Shown piece after piece: positions 1 through 10,411 of a DNA stretch of 64,000 bases. The first letter of the stretch is position 1. Every line of letters begins with the position of its first letter. Source of the stretch: Pseudomonas soli (GTDB lineage: Bacteria; Pseudomonadota; Gammaproteobacteria; Pseudomonadales; Pseudomonadaceae); the NCBI RefSeq assembly GCF_900110655.1, contig NZ_FOEQ01000013.1, forward strand, positions 62,001 to 126,000. The letters run 5' to 3'. Both the position numbers and the translations under genes were made by a program. The notes beneath the pieces are model-generated. The model searched no databases, was not told the origin of the DNA, and saw only the letters and a program-made list of their open reading frames with translations.

Positions 1-1212
1 CACCTTGCACTGCGCGGCGGTGCCGGCCAGATCCCAGCCCAGGTTGGGCGGCGCGTACCAGATGACCTGGTCGGCGTCGTTGACGCTTTCCGGCAGGCCG
101 TCGCGGTGCGCGCCCAGCTTCATGGAGTTGGAGCGCGGCTCGATCACCGCGATCACCGGCGCCTCGCCTACGCGCTTGCGCAGGCCATCGAGGGTAGTGG
201 CGATGGCGGTCGGGTGGTGGGCGAAGTCGTCATAGATGGTCACGCCCTGAACCTCGGCAACCAGTTCCATGCGGCGTTTGACGCTCTTGAAGGCGCTCAG
301 GCCTTCGATACCCATGGCCGGCGCCACGCCGACATGGCGGGCGGCAGCCAGGGTGGCCAGGGCATTGGCGACGTTGTGTTGGCCGGTCAGCGCCCAATCC
401 ACCACTCCTTGCGCCTGACCTTCGAACAGCACTTCGAAGCGCGAGCCATCGGCGCTGAGCAGGCGCGCCTGCCACTGGCCACCCTCGCCCGTGGTCTGCA
501 CCGGGGTCCAGCAGCCCATGCCGATGACGCGCTCCAGCGCCTGCTCGGTGGTCGGGTGAATGACCAGGCCCTCACTGGGAATGGTGCGAACCAAGTGGTG
601 GAACTGCCGCTCGATGGACGCAAGGTCGGGGAAGATGTCCGCGTGATCGAACTCGAGATTGTTGAGGATCGCAGTACGCGGATGGTAGTGCACGAACTTG
701 GAGCGCTTGTCGAAGAAAGCGCTGTCGTATTCGTCGGCTTCTACCACGAAGAACGGCGTATCGCCCAGGCGCGCCGACACCGAGAAGTTCTGCGGCACGC
801 CGCCGATCAGGAAGCCCGGGCTCATGCCGGCGTGTTCCAGCACCCAGGCCAGCATGCTGCTGGTAGTGGTCTTGCCATGGGTACCGGCCACGGCCAGTAC
901 CCAGCGGCCCTGCAGCACATGGTCGGCCAGCCACTGCGGGCCCGATACGTACGCCAGGCCCTTGTTCAGCACATACTCCACCGCCGGGTTGCCCCGCGAC
1001 ATGGCGTTGCCGATCACCACCAGATCCGGTGCCGGCTCCAGCTGGGCCGGGTCGTAGCCTTGGGTCAGCTCGATGCCCTGGGCTTCGAGCTGGGTGCTCA
1101 TCGGCGGATACACGTTGGCGTCGGAGCCGGTGACACGGTGGCCAAGGTCCTTGGCCAGCACCGCCAGCGAACCCATGAAAGTGCCGCAAATACCGAGAAT
1201 ATGAATGTGCAT
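1..1212 (-). CDS. mpl: UDP-N-acetylmuramate:L-alanyl-gamma-D-glutamyl-meso-diaminopimelate ligase, 3' end cut by window
   Basis: Cytoplasmic murein-recycling ligase. It attaches the tripeptide released from old peptidoglycan directly to UDP-MurNAc using ATP. The 404 visible residues start MHIHILGICGTFMG, a Rossmann-like entry typical of Mur ligases. They contain the ATP-binding loop GTHGKTTTS (residues 110-118), the central-domain stretch VVEADEYDSAFFD, and the NNLEFDHADIF motif. The family is about 450 residues, so roughly the last 45 lie outside the window. The gene is encoded back to back with the sigma-54 regulator on the same strand, 66 bases downstream of it; this mpl-regulator-aldB-eat synteny is known in pseudomonads. 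Confidence 0.95.
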   Translation of the reverse strand, partial: MHIHILGICGTFMGSLAVLAKDLGHRVTGSDANVYPPMSTQLEAQGIELTQGYDPAQLEPAPDLVVIGNAMSRGNPAVEYVLNKGLAYVSGPQWLADHVLQGRWVLAVAGTHGKTTTSSMLAWVLEHAGMSPGFLIGGVPQNFSVSARLGDTPFFVVEADEYDSAFFDKRSKFVHYHPRTAILNNLEFDHADIFPDLASIERQFHHLVRTIPSEGLVIHPTTEQALERVIGMGCWTPVQTTGEGGQWQARLLSADGSRFEVLFEGQAQGVVDWALTGQHNVANALATLAAARHVGVAPAMGIEGLSAFKSVKRRMELVAEVQGVTIYDDFAHHPTAIATTLDGLRKRVGEAPVIAVIEPRSNSMKLGAHRDGLPESVNDADQVIWYAPPNLGWDLAGTAAQCKV

Positions 1213-1278
1213 GATCGACCTCGCAAAACGTCGAGGCAGGGTAGCCCAGGGCGAGGGAAATCGCACCCGCTGTTTCGC

Positions 1279-3198
1279 TCAGCAGGCCCTGGCTATGCCA
1301 TGTTTGCGCAGTTTTCGATACAAGGTATTGCGGCTGATGCTCAGGTGCTCGGCGACGCGGGTCATGTGCCAGTGGTTTGCCTCCAGGGCGCTGAGCAAGG
1401 CCTGGCGCTCGGCATCGCCAAGACACACACGACCATCGTGGGAGCGAGCCTGCCCCGCGATGGCGTTGGCAGGACCCACTCCCACATTGCGCACCATTTG
1501 CGGGAGGTCCGGATACTCGATCCGCCCCTCCTCGCACAACGCCACCAACGTGCGCAGCACATTGCGCAACTGCCGCACGTTCCCTGGCCAGGCAAAGTCC
1601 AGCAACGCTTGTCGTGCTTTCGGTTCGATTTCGATGACCTGTCCTTCGGCCTCCTGCGCCAGCAGGAAGTCCAGCAGCGGCGCCTTGTCGCTGCGTTCGC
1701 GCAACGCCGGCAGGGCCACCTCCAGGCCATTGAGGCGGTAATAGAGGTCTTCACGGAACCCGCCGTGCGCCACCCGCTCCAGCAGGTCACGGTGGGTGGC
1801 GCTGATGATCCGCACATCCACCGCCTGCGGCTCACCACCGATCGGCACCACCTGGCGCTCTTCCAGTACCCGCAGCAAGCGAGTCTGCAGCGCCAACGGC
1901 ATGTCGCCGATCTCGTCCAGCAGCAAGGTGCCGCCATCGGCCTGCAGCAGCTTGCCGCGCATGCCTTCCTTGCGCGCACCGGTGAAGCTGCCACCGCGAT
2001 AGCCGAACAGCTCGCTCTCGATCAGGCTCTCCGGGATCGATGCGCAGTTGATCGCCACGAACGGCTTGTCACGGCGTGCGCTGGCTTGGTGCACCGCCTG
2101 GGCAAAAGCCTCCTTGCCGCAACCGGTTTCGCCGCGCAACAGCAGCGGCACGTCACGCTCGAACACCCGCACGGCGCGACGGAAGTCCTCGCGCAAGGCC
2201 GGATCGAGCAGGCAGATGCCCGGCGCAGCGGTCTGGGGCAAGGCCACCGGCACCGACCACACCGGCGCCCGTGCCTGGCCGCGCAGGCTGGCGAATACCT
2301 GGCGACCGTCGCGGGTGTGCAGCGGCCAGGCAGTACTGCCCTGGAGAGTGGCGCGGCTGAACATTTCATCGTGGCTGCAGGCGAAGAACCTGTCCAATGG
2401 CTTGCCCAGCACTCCGCCGCGGATGGTCCCCAACAGGTTCAAAGCACTCTGGTTGGCGGCGCAGATCCGCCCGTCGCCATCGAAGGCCAGCAGGCCCTCG
2501 CTGAACAACCCGACCGACTCGGCCTGCAAGTGAAAACGCAGTAGCCATTGCTGCTCGAAGTGGCGCAGGAAGTAGCAGCTCTCGATCATCTTCGCCGACA
2601 GGTTGACCAGCGCCATGGTGTGGAACTGGCTCTGGCGCGAGACATCGGGCCGCGCCGACGACACATCGAGTACCGCCAGCAACTCGCCGTGTGGGTCGAA
2701 TACCGGGCTGGCCGAGCAGGTCAGCCCGGTATGGCGACCACGGAAGTGCTCGTCCTGGTGAATGGTCAGGGCTTGGCGCTCGACCAGGCAGGTACCGATA
2801 CCGTTGGTGCCCTCGCGGGCCTCGCTCCAGTCGGCGCCGAGCCACAGCCCGGCACGCTCGAAGATGCGCCGCTCGCTGGGCGCGGTGACGCAGTTGAGGA
2901 TCACCCCGCGAGCATCGGTCAGCAGCACCGCGTGCCCGGCACCGGACAACTGCTGGTGCAGGCTGTTCATCTCGTTGTCGGCGATCTGCAGCACCTGGCG
3001 CAGGCGCTCGCGGCTCTCCAGCAGGCGGCCGTGTTCGAGCACCACCGGTGCCTGGACCCGCGCGGGGTCGAGGTGGTAGTCCTCCAGGCAACGCAGCCAG
3101 GAGCGGGCGATGGACGGGTCGCTGCCCGGCCCGCTGGTCTGGCCCTGGGCGACCGTGAGCACTTGCTGGGCATGGCGGCTGAACGGATTGCTCTGCAT
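1279..3198 (-). CDS. eatR: Sigma-54-dependent enhancer-binding regulator of ethanolamine catabolism (AcoR/EatR type)
   Basis: 639 residues with the layout of AcoR-type activators: N-terminal GAF-like sensor (about 90-190), a PAS-like segment (about 225-290), the AAA+ core and a C-terminal Fis-type HTH (about 609-633). The core shows Walker A GETGCGKE (356-363), Walker B DEIGD (428-432) and the sigma-54 contact loop as GSFTGA (403-408), where most relatives have GAFTGA. The start is chosen at MQSNPFS, behind a GGAGAA ribosome site; an open frame continues far upstream without coding character. It is divergent from aldB-eat-eutBC, and both target genes have -24/-12 promoters. In P. aeruginosa the gene at this syntenic position controls ethanolamine use. 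The linker before the HTH is partly encoded by a REP-like sequence (reported separately). The symbol is inferred from synteny. Confidence 0.88.
   Translation of the reverse strand: MQSNPFSRHAQQVLTVAQGQTSGPGSDPSIARSWLRCLEDYHLDPARVQAPVVLEHGRLLESRERLRQVLQIADNEMNSLHQQLSGAGHAVLLTDARGVILNCVTAPSERRIFERAGLWLGADWSEAREGTNGIGTCLVERQALTIHQDEHFRGRHTGLTCSASPVFDPHGELLAVLDVSSARPDVSRQSQFHTMALVNLSAKMIESCYFLRHFEQQWLLRFHLQAESVGLFSEGLLAFDGDGRICAANQSALNLLGTIRGGVLGKPLDRFFACSHDEMFSRATLQGSTAWPLHTRDGRQVFASLRGQARAPVWSVPVALPQTAAPGICLLDPALREDFRRAVRVFERDVPLLLRGETGCGKEAFAQAVHQASARRDKPFVAINCASIPESLIESELFGYRGGSFTGARKEGMRGKLLQADGGTLLLDEIGDMPLALQTRLLRVLEERQVVPIGGEPQAVDVRIISATHRDLLERVAHGGFREDLYYRLNGLEVALPALRERSDKAPLLDFLLAQEAEGQVIEIEPKARQALLDFAWPGNVRQLRNVLRTLVALCEEGRIEYPDLPQMVRNVGVGPANAIAGQARSHDGRVCLGDAERQALLSALEANHWHMTRVAEHLSISRNTLYRKLRKHGIARAC
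1433..1463 (-). repeat. REP-like sequence inside a coding region
   Basis: Read on the minus strand this stretch matches the REP core found elsewhere in the window (for example at 4995-5019) with two mismatches over about 25 bases. It lies in frame in the sigma-54 regulator and encodes about residues 579-589 (IAGQARSHDG), between the AAA+ core and the HTH. Confidence 0.75.
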
Positions 3199-3256
3199 TT
3201 CTTGTTGTTCTCCGCAGATAGAGCGTGCCGTCAGCATCCTCCAGGCGTGAACGCTT

Positions 3257-3310
3257 TGCAACGTTGCACCGACCCTGCGGTCACGGCCTGTGTCGCAACG
3301 GGTACAAAAT
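3257..3310. promoter_or_regulatory. Candidate upstream activator sites for the sigma-54 regulator
   Basis: The perfect 12-bp palindrome TGCAACGTTGCA lies at 3257-3268. About 30 bp further is TGTCGCAACGGGTACA, which shares the GCAAC half-site. They sit 100-140 bp upstream of the -24/-12 promoter of aldB, the usual distance for enhancer sites of sigma-54 activators. The assignment to the divergent regulator is inference. Confidence 0.45.
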
Positions 3311-3402
3311 GTCACCCTGGCCGTGCCGAGGCTGGCACAGGTCATTTCAATCGCGGCGCCGCACTTGACCCAAGTCATTGATAAACAAGGGCCTCCAGGC
3401 GC

Positions 3403-3418
3403 TGGCCCGACCTTTGCT
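3403..3418 (+). promoter_or_regulatory. Sigma-54 (-24/-12) promoter of aldB
   Basis: TGGCCCGACCTTTGCT has the invariant GG and GC separated by exactly 10 bases and matches the TGGCAC-N5-TTGCW consensus at nearly every position. It ends 47 bases before the aldB start codon, leaving a short leader with an AGGAGA ribosome site. Confidence 0.8.
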
Positions 3419-3465
3419 CTACGCTTGGTAACTCCGCAACAATCACAACGACCAGGAGACACATC

Positions 3466-4986
<1,521 letters not shown>

Positions 4987-4993
4987 GCACGAA

Positions 4994-5045
4994 TCATCGC
5001 GGGGCAAGCCCGCTCCCACGTGGGAGCGGGCTTGCCCCGCGATGA
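4994..5045. repeat. REP pair forming a 52-bp perfect palindrome
   Basis: Two head-to-head copies of the Pseudomonas REP core meet at CCCACGTGGG, so the whole 52 bp is self-complementary without a mismatch. It lies eight bases after the aldB stop and before a second sigma-54 promoter. It may end or dampen transcription between aldB and eat. Confidence 0.9.
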
Positions 5046-5061
5046 GGCCGATCAACCAAGC

Positions 5062-5101
5062 GCGGTTGCCGTGCAGCAACCGCTCTGGCTCGCTTCCTGC
5101 A
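5062..5101 (+). promoter_or_regulatory. Inverted repeat plus sigma-54 promoter of eat
   Basis: TGGCTCGCTTCCTGCA (5086-5101) has GG and GC with the required 10-base spacing. Immediately upstream is the perfect inverted repeat GCGGTTGC-N6-GCAACCGC (5062-5083), which carries the same GTTGC/GCAAC half-sites as the palindrome upstream of aldB. The -24/-12 element is 60 bases before the eat start. The repeat is closer to the promoter than a standard sigma-54 enhancer site. Confidence 0.6.
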
Positions 5102-5161
5102 GTACCTATCACCATCGGCCCGGAACCCTTCCGGCCACCAAGAAGAAAAACAGGTGAATCC

Positions 5162-6610
5162 ATGCCAAGCGATCATTCCGCCGGCGCGCCGGCAAGCTCC
5201 TCCGTCGACTTCGAAAAGGTCAATTCCGAGTATTTCCAGCAACGTGAACTGAAAAAAGGTGCCGCCGGCTGGGTGCTGCTGGTGGGCCTGGGCGTGGCCT
5301 ACGTGATCTCCGGCGACTACGCCGGCTGGAACTTCGGCCTGGCCCAGGGCGGCTGGGGCGGCATGTTCCTCGCCACCCTGCTGATGGCCACCATGTACCT
5401 GTGCATGTGCTTCTCCCTGGCGGAACTGTCGTCGATGATCCCCACGGCCGGCGGCGGCTACGGCTTCGCCCGCAGCGCCTTCGGCCCCTGGGGCGGCTTC
5501 CTCACCGGCACGGCGATCCTCATCGAGTACGCCATCGCGCCCGCAGCCATCGCCGTGTTCATCGGTGCCTACTGCCAGTCGCTGTTCGGCATCGGCGGCT
5601 GGATGATCTACCTGGCCTTCTACATCGTGTTCATCGGCATCCACATCTTCGGCGTCGGCGAGGCGCTGAAGCTGATGTTCATCATCACCGCGGTTGCCGC
5701 CATCGCCCTGGCCGTGTTCCTGATCGGCATGGTGCCGCATTTCGATGCAGCGAACCTGTTCGACATCGCCAAGACCGACGCCGTCGGCGCCAGCAGCTTC
5801 CTGCCTTTCGGCTATGTCGGTGTCTGGGCGGCGATCCCCTACGCGATCTGGTTCTTCCTCGCGGTCGAAGGCGTACCACTGGCCGCCGAAGAGACCAAGA
5901 ACCCGAAGCGTGACCTGCCCCGTGGCCTGATCGGCGCGATGTTGGTGCTGCTGGCCTTCGCCTTGTTGATCCTGGTGGTCGGCCCCGGTGGCGCCGGTTC
6001 CGAAGCCCTCAAGGCCTCAGGCAACCCGCTGGTCGAGGCGCTGTCGAAGGCCTACGGCGGTTCGACCTGGATGGGCGGCTTCGTCAACCTGGTGGGCCTG
6101 GCCGGCCTGATCGCCAGCTTCTTCTCGATCATCTATGCCTATTCGCGGCAGATCTTCGCGCTTTCCCGCGCCGGCTACCTGCCACGCAAACTGTCCGAGA
6201 CCAACAAGAGCAAGGCCCCGGTACTGGCCCTGGTGATCCCCGGGATCATCGGCTTCGCCCTGTCGCTGACCGGCCAGGGCGACCTGCTGATCCTGGTGGC
6301 GGTGTTCGGCGCCACGCTGTCCTACGTGCTGATGATGGCCGCGCACATCACCCTGCGTATCCGCCGCCCGAAAATGGAGCGTCCGTACCGCACCCCCGGC
6401 GGCATCTTTACCTCGAGCGTGGCCCTGGTACTGGCCTGTATCGCCGTGGTCGCCGGCTTCCTGGTCGATCCGCGGGTGGTGATTGGCGCCGCGGTGATCT
6501 ATGCAGTATTAATTGCCTACTTTGCGTTCTACAGCCGCCACCACCTGGTGGCCGGTACACCGGAAGAGGAATTCGCCGCGATCCAGAAGGCCGAAGAGGC
6601 CCTGCACTGA
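5162..6610 (+). CDS. eat: Ethanolamine permease, APC superfamily
   Basis: 482-residue inner-membrane transporter with about 12 hydrophobic segments. The first, GAAGWVLLVGLGVAYVIS, is followed by the APC-type glycine-rich motif GDYAGWNFGLAQGGWGG. The cytoplasmic N-terminus and the C-terminal tail (EEEFAAIQKAEEALH) are hydrophilic. Family and length fit bacterial ethanolamine permeases. The start is MPSDHSAG at 5162; the frame is open further upstream but runs into the REP and promoter. It lies between aldB and eutB (49-base gap to eutB), which fixes ethanolamine as the likely substrate. Confidence 0.92.
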   Translation: MPSDHSAGAPASSSVDFEKVNSEYFQQRELKKGAAGWVLLVGLGVAYVISGDYAGWNFGLAQGGWGGMFLATLLMATMYLCMCFSLAELSSMIPTAGGGYGFARSAFGPWGGFLTGTAILIEYAIAPAAIAVFIGAYCQSLFGIGGWMIYLAFYIVFIGIHIFGVGEALKLMFIITAVAAIALAVFLIGMVPHFDAANLFDIAKTDAVGASSFLPFGYVGVWAAIPYAIWFFLAVEGVPLAAEETKNPKRDLPRGLIGAMLVLLAFALLILVVGPGGAGSEALKASGNPLVEALSKAYGGSTWMGGFVNLVGLAGLIASFFSIIYAYSRQIFALSRAGYLPRKLSETNKSKAPVLALVIPGIIGFALSLTGQGDLLILVAVFGATLSYVLMMAAHITLRIRRPKMERPYRTPGGIFTSSVALVLACIAVVAGFLVDPRVVIGAAVIYAVLIAYFAFYSRHHLVAGTPEEEFAAIQKAEEALH

Positions 6611-6659
6611 TTGCCGACTTGCGCCGCAGGCCAGCCCTGCGGCGCCCTGGAGATTCTGT

Positions 6660-8054
6660 ATGGCAAGTTTCACGCATACCGTGGGCCACCAGGTCTACCG
6701 CTTCGACAGCCTCAAGGAGGTGATGGCCAAGGCCAGCCCGGCACGCTCGGGGGACTACCTGGCCGGCGTCGCCGCCAGCAACGACGGCGAGCGGGTGGCC
6801 GCGCAGATGGCCTTGGCCAACATCCCGCTCAAGCACTTTCTCAGCGAAGCGCTGATCCCCTACGAACAGGACGAAGTCACCCGCCTGATCATCGACACCC
6901 ACGATGCCGCGGCCTTCGCCGCGGTCAGCCACCTGACCGTCGGCGGCTTGCGCGACTGGCTGCTCAGCGACCAGGCCGACGAACACAGCCTCAGGGCCCT
7001 GGCCCCCGGCTTGACGCCGGAAATGGCCGCCGCAGTGTCGAAGATCATGCGCGTGCAGGATCTGGTGCTGGTGGCGCAGAAGATCCGCGTGGTCACCGCG
7101 TTCCGCGGCACCATGGGGCTGCGCGGGCGGCTATCGACGCGCCTGCAGCCCAACCACCCCACCGACGAGCCGGCCGGTATCGCCGCGAGCATTCTCGACG
7201 GCCTGCTGTACGGCAACGGTGATGCGATGATCGGCATCAACCCGGCCACCGACAGCATCGCCTCGATCTGCGCGCTGCTGGAAATGCTCGATGCGATCAT
7301 CCAGCGTTACGACATCCCCACCCAGTCCTGCGTGCTGACCCACGTCACCACCTCGATCGAGGCGATCAACCGCGGCGTGCCGCTGGACCTGGTGTTCCAG
7401 TCCATTGCCGGCACCGAAGCGGCCAACGCCGGCTTCGGCATCAACCTTAACGTGTTGCAGGAGGGCTACGAGGCCGGCCTGTCACTCAAGCGCGGCACGG
7501 TCGGGCAGAACCTGATGTACTTCGAGACCGGCCAGGGCAGCGCCCTGTCGGCCAACGCCCACCACGGCGTCGACCAGCAGACCTGCGAAACCCGCGCCTA
7601 TGCGGTGGCCCGGCACTTCAAGCCGTTCCTGGTCAACACCGTGGTCGGTTTCATCGGCCCGGAGTACCTGTACAACGGCAAGCAGATCATCCGCGCCGGC
7701 CTCGAGGACCACTTCTGCGGCAAGCTGCTGGGCGTGCCGATGGGCTGCGACATCTGCTACACCAACCACGCCGAAGCCGACCAGGACGACATGGACACCC
7801 TGCTGACCCTGCTGGGCGTGGCCGGGATCAACTTCATCATGGGCATCCCCGGCTCCGACGACATCATGCTCAACTACCAGACCACCTCGTTCCACGACGC
7901 GCTCTATGCCCGCCAGACCCTGGGCCTCAAGCCCGGGCCGGAATTCGAGGCGTGGCTGGAACGTACCGGTATCTTCACCCAGGCCGATGGCCGTATCCGC
8001 TTCGGCGACAACCTGCCGGCGGCCTTCCGCCAGGCCCTGGCACAGCTGGCCTAG
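6660..8054 (+). CDS. eutB: Ethanolamine ammonia-lyase large subunit
   Basis: 464 residues, normal for EutB. This is the catalytic TIM-barrel subunit of the adenosylcobalamin-dependent enzyme that splits ethanolamine into acetaldehyde and ammonia. Characteristic stretches are LRGRLSTRLQPNHPTDEPAG, YFETGQGSALSANAHHGVDQ and GVPMGCDICYTNHAEADQDD. The start MASFTHTVGH comes 49 bases after eat. eutC follows after 8 bases, so the two subunits are translated from one message. No microcompartment shell genes or EutA reactivating factor are nearby, so the pathway is the compartment-free version seen in pseudomonads. Confidence 0.97.
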   Translation: MASFTHTVGHQVYRFDSLKEVMAKASPARSGDYLAGVAASNDGERVAAQMALANIPLKHFLSEALIPYEQDEVTRLIIDTHDAAAFAAVSHLTVGGLRDWLLSDQADEHSLRALAPGLTPEMAAAVSKIMRVQDLVLVAQKIRVVTAFRGTMGLRGRLSTRLQPNHPTDEPAGIAASILDGLLYGNGDAMIGINPATDSIASICALLEMLDAIIQRYDIPTQSCVLTHVTTSIEAINRGVPLDLVFQSIAGTEAANAGFGINLNVLQEGYEAGLSLKRGTVGQNLMYFETGQGSALSANAHHGVDQQTCETRAYAVARHFKPFLVNTVVGFIGPEYLYNGKQIIRAGLEDHFCGKLLGVPMGCDICYTNHAEADQDDMDTLLTLLGVAGINFIMGIPGSDDIMLNYQTTSFHDALYARQTLGLKPGPEFEAWLERTGIFTQADGRIRFGDNLPAAFRQALAQLA

Positions 8055-8062
8055 AGGTGAGC

Positions 8063-8881
8063 ATGGAACGACACACCCCCACCCCCGACAACCCCTGGCT
8101 GGCCCTGCGCAACCTGACGCCGGCACGCATCGCCCTGGGCCGCACCGGCATCAGCCTGCCGACCGGCGCCCAACTGGACTTCCAGTTCGCCCATGCCCAG
8201 GCCCGCGACGCCGTGCACCTGCCCTTCGACCACGTCGGCCTGCGCCAGCAACTCAGCGAGCGCGGGCGCGACAGCATGCTGCTGCACAGCGCCGCCAGCG
8301 ACCGCCACCAGTATCTGCAACGCCCGGACCTGGGCCGACGCCTGCACGAGGGCTCGGCCCAGTGTCTGCGCGAGCACGCCCAGGCCAACCCTGGCGGCGT
8401 CGACCTGGCCATCGTTGTTGCCGATGGCCTGTCGGCGCTGGCCGTGCACCGCCACACCCTGCCCTTCCTGAGCCGCTTCGAGGAACAGGCCGCCGCCGAT
8501 GGCTGGAGCAGCGCCCCGGTAATCCTGGTGGAGCAAGGCCGGGTCGCGGTGGCCGACGAAGTGGGTGAGCTGCTCGGCGCACGCATGACGGTGATGCTGA
8601 TCGGCGAACGCCCAGGCCTGAGTTCACCCGACAGCCTGGGCCTGTACTTCACCTACGCGCCGAAGGTCGGCCTGACCGACGCCTACCGCAACTGCATCTC
8701 CAATGTGCGCCTCGAAGGCCTGAGCTACGGCATGGCCGCTCATCGCCTGCTGTACCTGATGCGCGAGGCCTGCAGGCGCCAGCTGTCGGGGGTGAATCTG
8801 AAGGACGAAGCCGAGGTCCCTAGTATCGACAGCGAAGATTCTGCCGGGAAAAACGGAAACTTCCTGCTCGGTGAAGGGTAA
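8063..8881 (+). CDS. eutC: Ethanolamine ammonia-lyase small subunit
   Basis: 272 residues, the usual size for EutC, which binds cobalamin together with EutB. Recognisable stretches are RTGISLPTGAQLDFQFAHAQ near the N-terminus, VDLAIVVADGLSALAVHRH and the C-terminal YRNCISNVRLEGLSYGMAA. The start at 8063 is preceded by GAGGTGAGC. It is the last gene of the eat-eutB-eutC run; 107 bases separate it from the next gene. Confidence 0.96.
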   Translation: MERHTPTPDNPWLALRNLTPARIALGRTGISLPTGAQLDFQFAHAQARDAVHLPFDHVGLRQQLSERGRDSMLLHSAASDRHQYLQRPDLGRRLHEGSAQCLREHAQANPGGVDLAIVVADGLSALAVHRHTLPFLSRFEEQAAADGWSSAPVILVEQGRVAVADEVGELLGARMTVMLIGERPGLSSPDSLGLYFTYAPKVGLTDAYRNCISNVRLEGLSYGMAAHRLLYLMREACRRQLSGVNLKDEAEVPSIDSEDSAGKNGNFLLGEG

Positions 8882-8988
8882 AAAACATGTCACCGAAGGC
8901 GGATTGCGCTTCTAGCCTGCTTTAGGCAGCATGCCAGTGGACGCTGCTGGCAATCCGCCGTATTCCCAATGGACTCAGAGGCCCGCCC

Positions 8989-9447
8989 ATGCGCATCATC
9001 CAGGCAACCTTGGAACACCTTGACCTGCTCACCCCATTGTTCGTGAAATACCGCGAGTTCTATGGGCAACTGCCTTACCCGGACAGTTCGCGGGCCTTTC
9101 TCGAAAAACGCCTCAAGCGCAAGGAATCGATCATCTACCTGGCCCTGCCGGATGATGGCGATGACCGCCTGATGGGCTTCTGCCAGCTCTACCCGAGCTT
9201 CTCATCGCTGTCGCTCAAGCGCGTGTGGATCCTCAACGATATCTATGTGGCCGAAGACTCGCGGCGCATGCTGGTGGCCGACAACCTGATGCGCGAGGCC
9301 AAGAAGATGGCCAAGAAATCCAACGCCGTGCGCATGCGCGTGTCCACCAGCAGCGACAACGAGGTGGCGCGCAAGACCTATGAATCCATGGGCTTTCGCA
9401 AGGACACCGAGTTCGAGAACTACATCCTGCCGATCAGCCAGGATTGA
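8989..9447 (+). CDS. GNAT-family N-acetyltransferase
   Basis: 152-residue single-domain GNAT protein. The core has the beta4 strand and acetyl-CoA loop as LNDIYVAEDSRRMLVADNLMREAKKMAKK (about 84-112), where R-R/M replaces the usual Q/R-x-x-G-x-G/A pattern in part. The C-terminal YESMGFRKDTEFENYIL is typical of the family. The substrate cannot be predicted. It stands alone, with its own 107-base upstream region after eutC and a REP-containing gap downstream. Confidence 0.8.
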   Translation: MRIIQATLEHLDLLTPLFVKYREFYGQLPYPDSSRAFLEKRLKRKESIIYLALPDDGDDRLMGFCQLYPSFSSLSLKRVWILNDIYVAEDSRRMLVADNLMREAKKMAKKSNAVRMRVSTSSDNEVARKTYESMGFRKDTEFENYILPISQD

Positions 9448-9504
9448 AGTCCGTACGGAAAATTTCGCACAGAGCCTGATCGATACGTCGGCATATCGTG
9501 CAGT

Positions 9505-9568
9505 GTGGGAGCGGGTTTGCCCCGCGATTGCCAGGACGCCCCTATCGCAGGGCAAGCCCGCTCCCACG
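9505..9568. repeat. REP pair in the 309-bp gap after the acetyltransferase
   Basis: Two inverted REP cores (9505-9538 and 9543-9567) flank a 5-bp centre. The rest of the 9448-9756 gap holds a small dyad, TTACCGG-N5-CCGGTAA (9668-9686), and the leader of dedA. I see no gene in it. Confidence 0.85.
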
Positions 9569-9756
9569 AAACCGTATGCCCCCATATTGTCGTAACCCCC
9601 CGCTACAAACTCTCCGGGCACAATCCGGACTTCGCCGTATAATCCCCCTCCTGTCATGTGCGAAAAGTTACCGGCACAACCGGTAAACCTCCCCAACCAT
9701 GGCACTGTCCGTCATCGCGTGCCCGTAGAAGCGGGTCAAGAACACAGGTGCTGTAC

Positions 9757-10404
9757 ATGGATTTCAACCCGCTGGACCTCATCCTGCATCTCGATGCCTA
9801 CCTCGATCTGCTGGTCAACAACTACGGTCCCTGGATCTACGCCATACTCTTCGCCGTGATCTTCTGCGAGACCGGCCTGGTGATCATGCCGTTCCTGCCG
9901 GGTGACTCGCTGCTGTTCATCGCCGGCGCCGTGGCCGCCGGTGGCGGGATGGACCCGGTACTGCTGGCCGGCCTGCTGATGGCCGCGGCAATCCTCGGCG
10001 ACAGCACCAACTACGTGATCGGGCGCACGGCGGGCGAACGCCTGTTCCGCAACCCCAACTCGAAGATCTTCCGCAAGGACTACCTGCAGCGCACCCACGA
10101 GTTCTACGAGCGCCATGGCGGCAAGACCGTCACCCTGGCGCGCTTCCTGCCGATCCTGCGTACCTTCGCGCCGTTCGTCGCCGGTATCGCCCACATGCAC
10201 TACCCGCGCTTCCTGGCCTTCAGCGTAGCCGGCTCGCTGCTGTGGGTGGGCGGCCTGGTGACCCTGGGCTACTTCTTCGGCAACGTGCCGTTCATCAAGC
10301 AGCACCTGTCGCTGATGGTGGTGGCGATCATCCTGCTGTCGCTGATACCGATGATCCTTGGACTGCTGCGCGGCCGTTTCGGTCGCACGGCCAAGGCCCA
10401 CTGA
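9757..10404 (+). CDS. DedA-family inner-membrane protein
   Basis: 215 residues of the DedA/SNARE-associated superfamily. Members act as lipid (undecaprenyl phosphate or phosphatidylethanolamine) flippases and support membrane homeostasis. Family marks are ETGLVIMPFLPGDSLLFIAG, the GDSTNYVIGRTAGE motif, the re-entrant basic segment FYERHGGKTVTLARFLPILRTFAP, and C-terminal membrane helices. The start chosen is MDFNPLDLILH at 9757, because the preceding 33 in-frame codons are not hydrophobic or conserved in type. It is 7 bases upstream of the metallopeptidase gene and probably cotranscribed. Confidence 0.9.
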   Translation: MDFNPLDLILHLDAYLDLLVNNYGPWIYAILFAVIFCETGLVIMPFLPGDSLLFIAGAVAAGGGMDPVLLAGLLMAAAILGDSTNYVIGRTAGERLFRNPNSKIFRKDYLQRTHEFYERHGGKTVTLARFLPILRTFAPFVAGIAHMHYPRFLAFSVAGSLLWVGGLVTLGYFFGNVPFIKQHLSLMVVAIILLSLIPMILGLLRGRFGRTAKAH

Positions 10405-10411
10405 CCTGGGC

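Noticed and set aside
106..2544. 812-codon plus-strand open frame
   Set aside because: It is the antisense of mpl and the sigma-54 regulator. Its translation is low-complexity H/Q/R-rich and matches no family, while the opposite strand has clear motifs.
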